NCBI GenBank assembly: GCA_024743435.1
Contig: JANSWO010000001.1
Location: 186,001 to 250,000 of the forward strand
Origin: Pseudomonadaceae bacterium
GTDB taxonomy: Bacteria; Pseudomonadota; Gammaproteobacteria; Pseudomonadales; Azotimanducaceae
Direction of reading: 5' to 3'
DNA length: 64,000 bases
Below, piece by piece: positions 63,449 through 64,000 of this stretch. Every line of letters starts with the position of its first letter. The first letter of the stretch is position 1. Position numbers and translations under genes: made by a program. Below the pieces are notes generated by a model. It was not told the DNA's origin. It searched no databases and saw only the letters and a program-made list of their open reading frames with translations.

Positions 63449-63518
63449 GGGGTCAGAGTAAAGTGCCAGAGTAAGTGAGTAGTCGTTGCGGCCTACTCTG
63501 GCACTTTACTCTGACCCC
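63449..63518. repeat. 25-bp perfect inverted repeat with 20-bp loop
   Basis: The left arm (63449-63473) begins GGGGTCAGAGTAAAG and the right arm (63494-63518) is its exact complement, ending CTGACCCC. It has no T run, so it is not a terminator by itself. GGGGTCAGAGTAAA-type palindromes are, from memory, common REP/IS-related sequences. It lies between the DUF58 gene and trpC, both ending here. Confidence 0.9.
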
Positions 63519-63544
63519 AGACAAACTCCAACGCGCGGATGCCG

Positions 63545-64000
63545 CTAGCGGCCGAACAGTCTCGCCAGCTCTTCGCCAGGATTTTCGGCGCGCATGAAGG
63601 CCTCGCCCACCAGAAACCCGTACACGCCACTCGTGAGCATCTGCTCAATGTCGGCGCGGCTGTGAATGCCACTTTCCGTTATGACTGCGGTGCCATCGGG
63701 AATCTTTGCGAGCAGTTGCTCGGTGGTCGACAGGTCGGTTTCAAAGGTCTTCAGGTTGCGGTTGTTGATGCCGACCATGCTCGGTTGCAACGATAGCGCT
63801 GCAGCGAGTTCCGCATCGTTGTGCACCTCGATCAGCACGTCCAACCCGAGGTTTCTGGCGCGATCGTAGAATACGGTGAGTTGCATAATGTCGAGAGCCG
63901 CGACGATCAGTAGCACACAGTCGGCGCCGAGCGCGCGCGCTTCGTTGATCTGGTAGTCACTGACAATGAAGTCTTTGCGCAGCACGGGTAGCGAACATGC
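63545..64000 (-). CDS. trpC: indole-3-glycerol phosphate synthase, 5' part outside window
   Basis: The frame runs off the window end. The visible 152 residues are the C-terminal part of TrpC, the ring-closing step of tryptophan synthesis. They show [20 protein letters not shown] with the catalytic Lys, [24 protein letters not shown] and [13 protein letters not shown]. The ATG near 63985 is internal. The pairing of trpC with crp, osmC and coq7 is typical, here interrupted by the MoxR operon. Confidence 0.95.
   Translation of the reverse strand, partial: ACSLPVLRKDFIVSDYQINEARALGADCVLLIVAALDIMQLTVFYDRARNLGLDVLIEVHNDAELAAALSLQPSMVGINNRNLKTFETDLSTTEQLLAKIPDGTAVITESGIHSRADIEQMLTSGVYGFLVGEAFMRAENPGEELARLFGR

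Overview
The window reads as chromosome of a free-living gammaproteobacterium. GC is high by eye, coding is dense on both strands, and GTG/TTG starts are frequent. The lineage call rests on gene content and order: an aroQ-accB-prmA-dusB-purH-purD block, a trpC/crp/osmC/coq7 neighbourhood, mpl, aceK, dsbD and srkA. Genus cannot be fixed from the sequence alone. No rRNA, tRNA, prophage, transposase gene or CRISPR array was seen.

Layout. 1-6.9 kb: a truncated lipoprotein methyltransferase, envelope proteins (an OmpA-like protein plus a coiled-coil repeat partner) and an ABA4-like pair. 6.9-7.3 kb: a 79-bp tandem repeat array that includes the 3' end of a serine hydrolase gene. 8.4-14.5 kb: a C15-like protein with Cys replaced by Ser, then aceA (with a perfect Crp-type site upstream) and convergent aceK, separated by a 0.9-kb non-coding island packed with hairpins. 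14.5-23.4 kb: SDR, TauE-like permease, S9 peptidase, GNAT, MBL hydrolase, acyltransferase, srkA and comF. 23.5-28.6 kb: a small flagellar-like protein, an HExxH protein and two tandem acyl-CoA dehydrogenases. 28.6-33.3 kb: a leftward operon with mpl. 33.6-39.0 kb: PPi-dependent phosphofructokinase and a membrane pyrophosphatase, with a second repeat island between them. 39.2-50.8 kb: DUF2333, a lipoprotein, dsbD, then aroQ-accB-prmA-DUF3426-dusB-purH-purD, lacking the accC and fis genes usually found inside this block. 50.9-56.4 kb: a cyclic-nucleotide-domain protein, brnT/brnA, a Ycf46-like AAA ATPase, coq7, VOC, osmC and crp. 56.6-63.4 kb: a six-gene RDD-SpoIIM-DUF4129-DUF4350-MoxR-DUF58 operon. 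63.4-64 kb: a perfect 25-bp inverted repeat and the 3' part of trpC.

How it fits together. Fatty acid oxidation (two FadE-type dehydrogenases) would feed acetyl-CoA to the glyoxylate shunt. AceA is probably under Crp control, and a crp gene is in the window. AceK sets the isocitrate branch point. PPi-PFK and the ion-pumping pyrophosphatase suggest PPi is used as an energy currency. The MoxR operon is a complete but functionally obscure envelope-associated system.

The most unusual signal is non-coding. At least five copies of a REP-like element of about 40 bp are present, in which both the inner and the outer stem vary with compensation, together with many hairpins with very short loops. They sit in two islands, each between the 3' ends of convergent genes.
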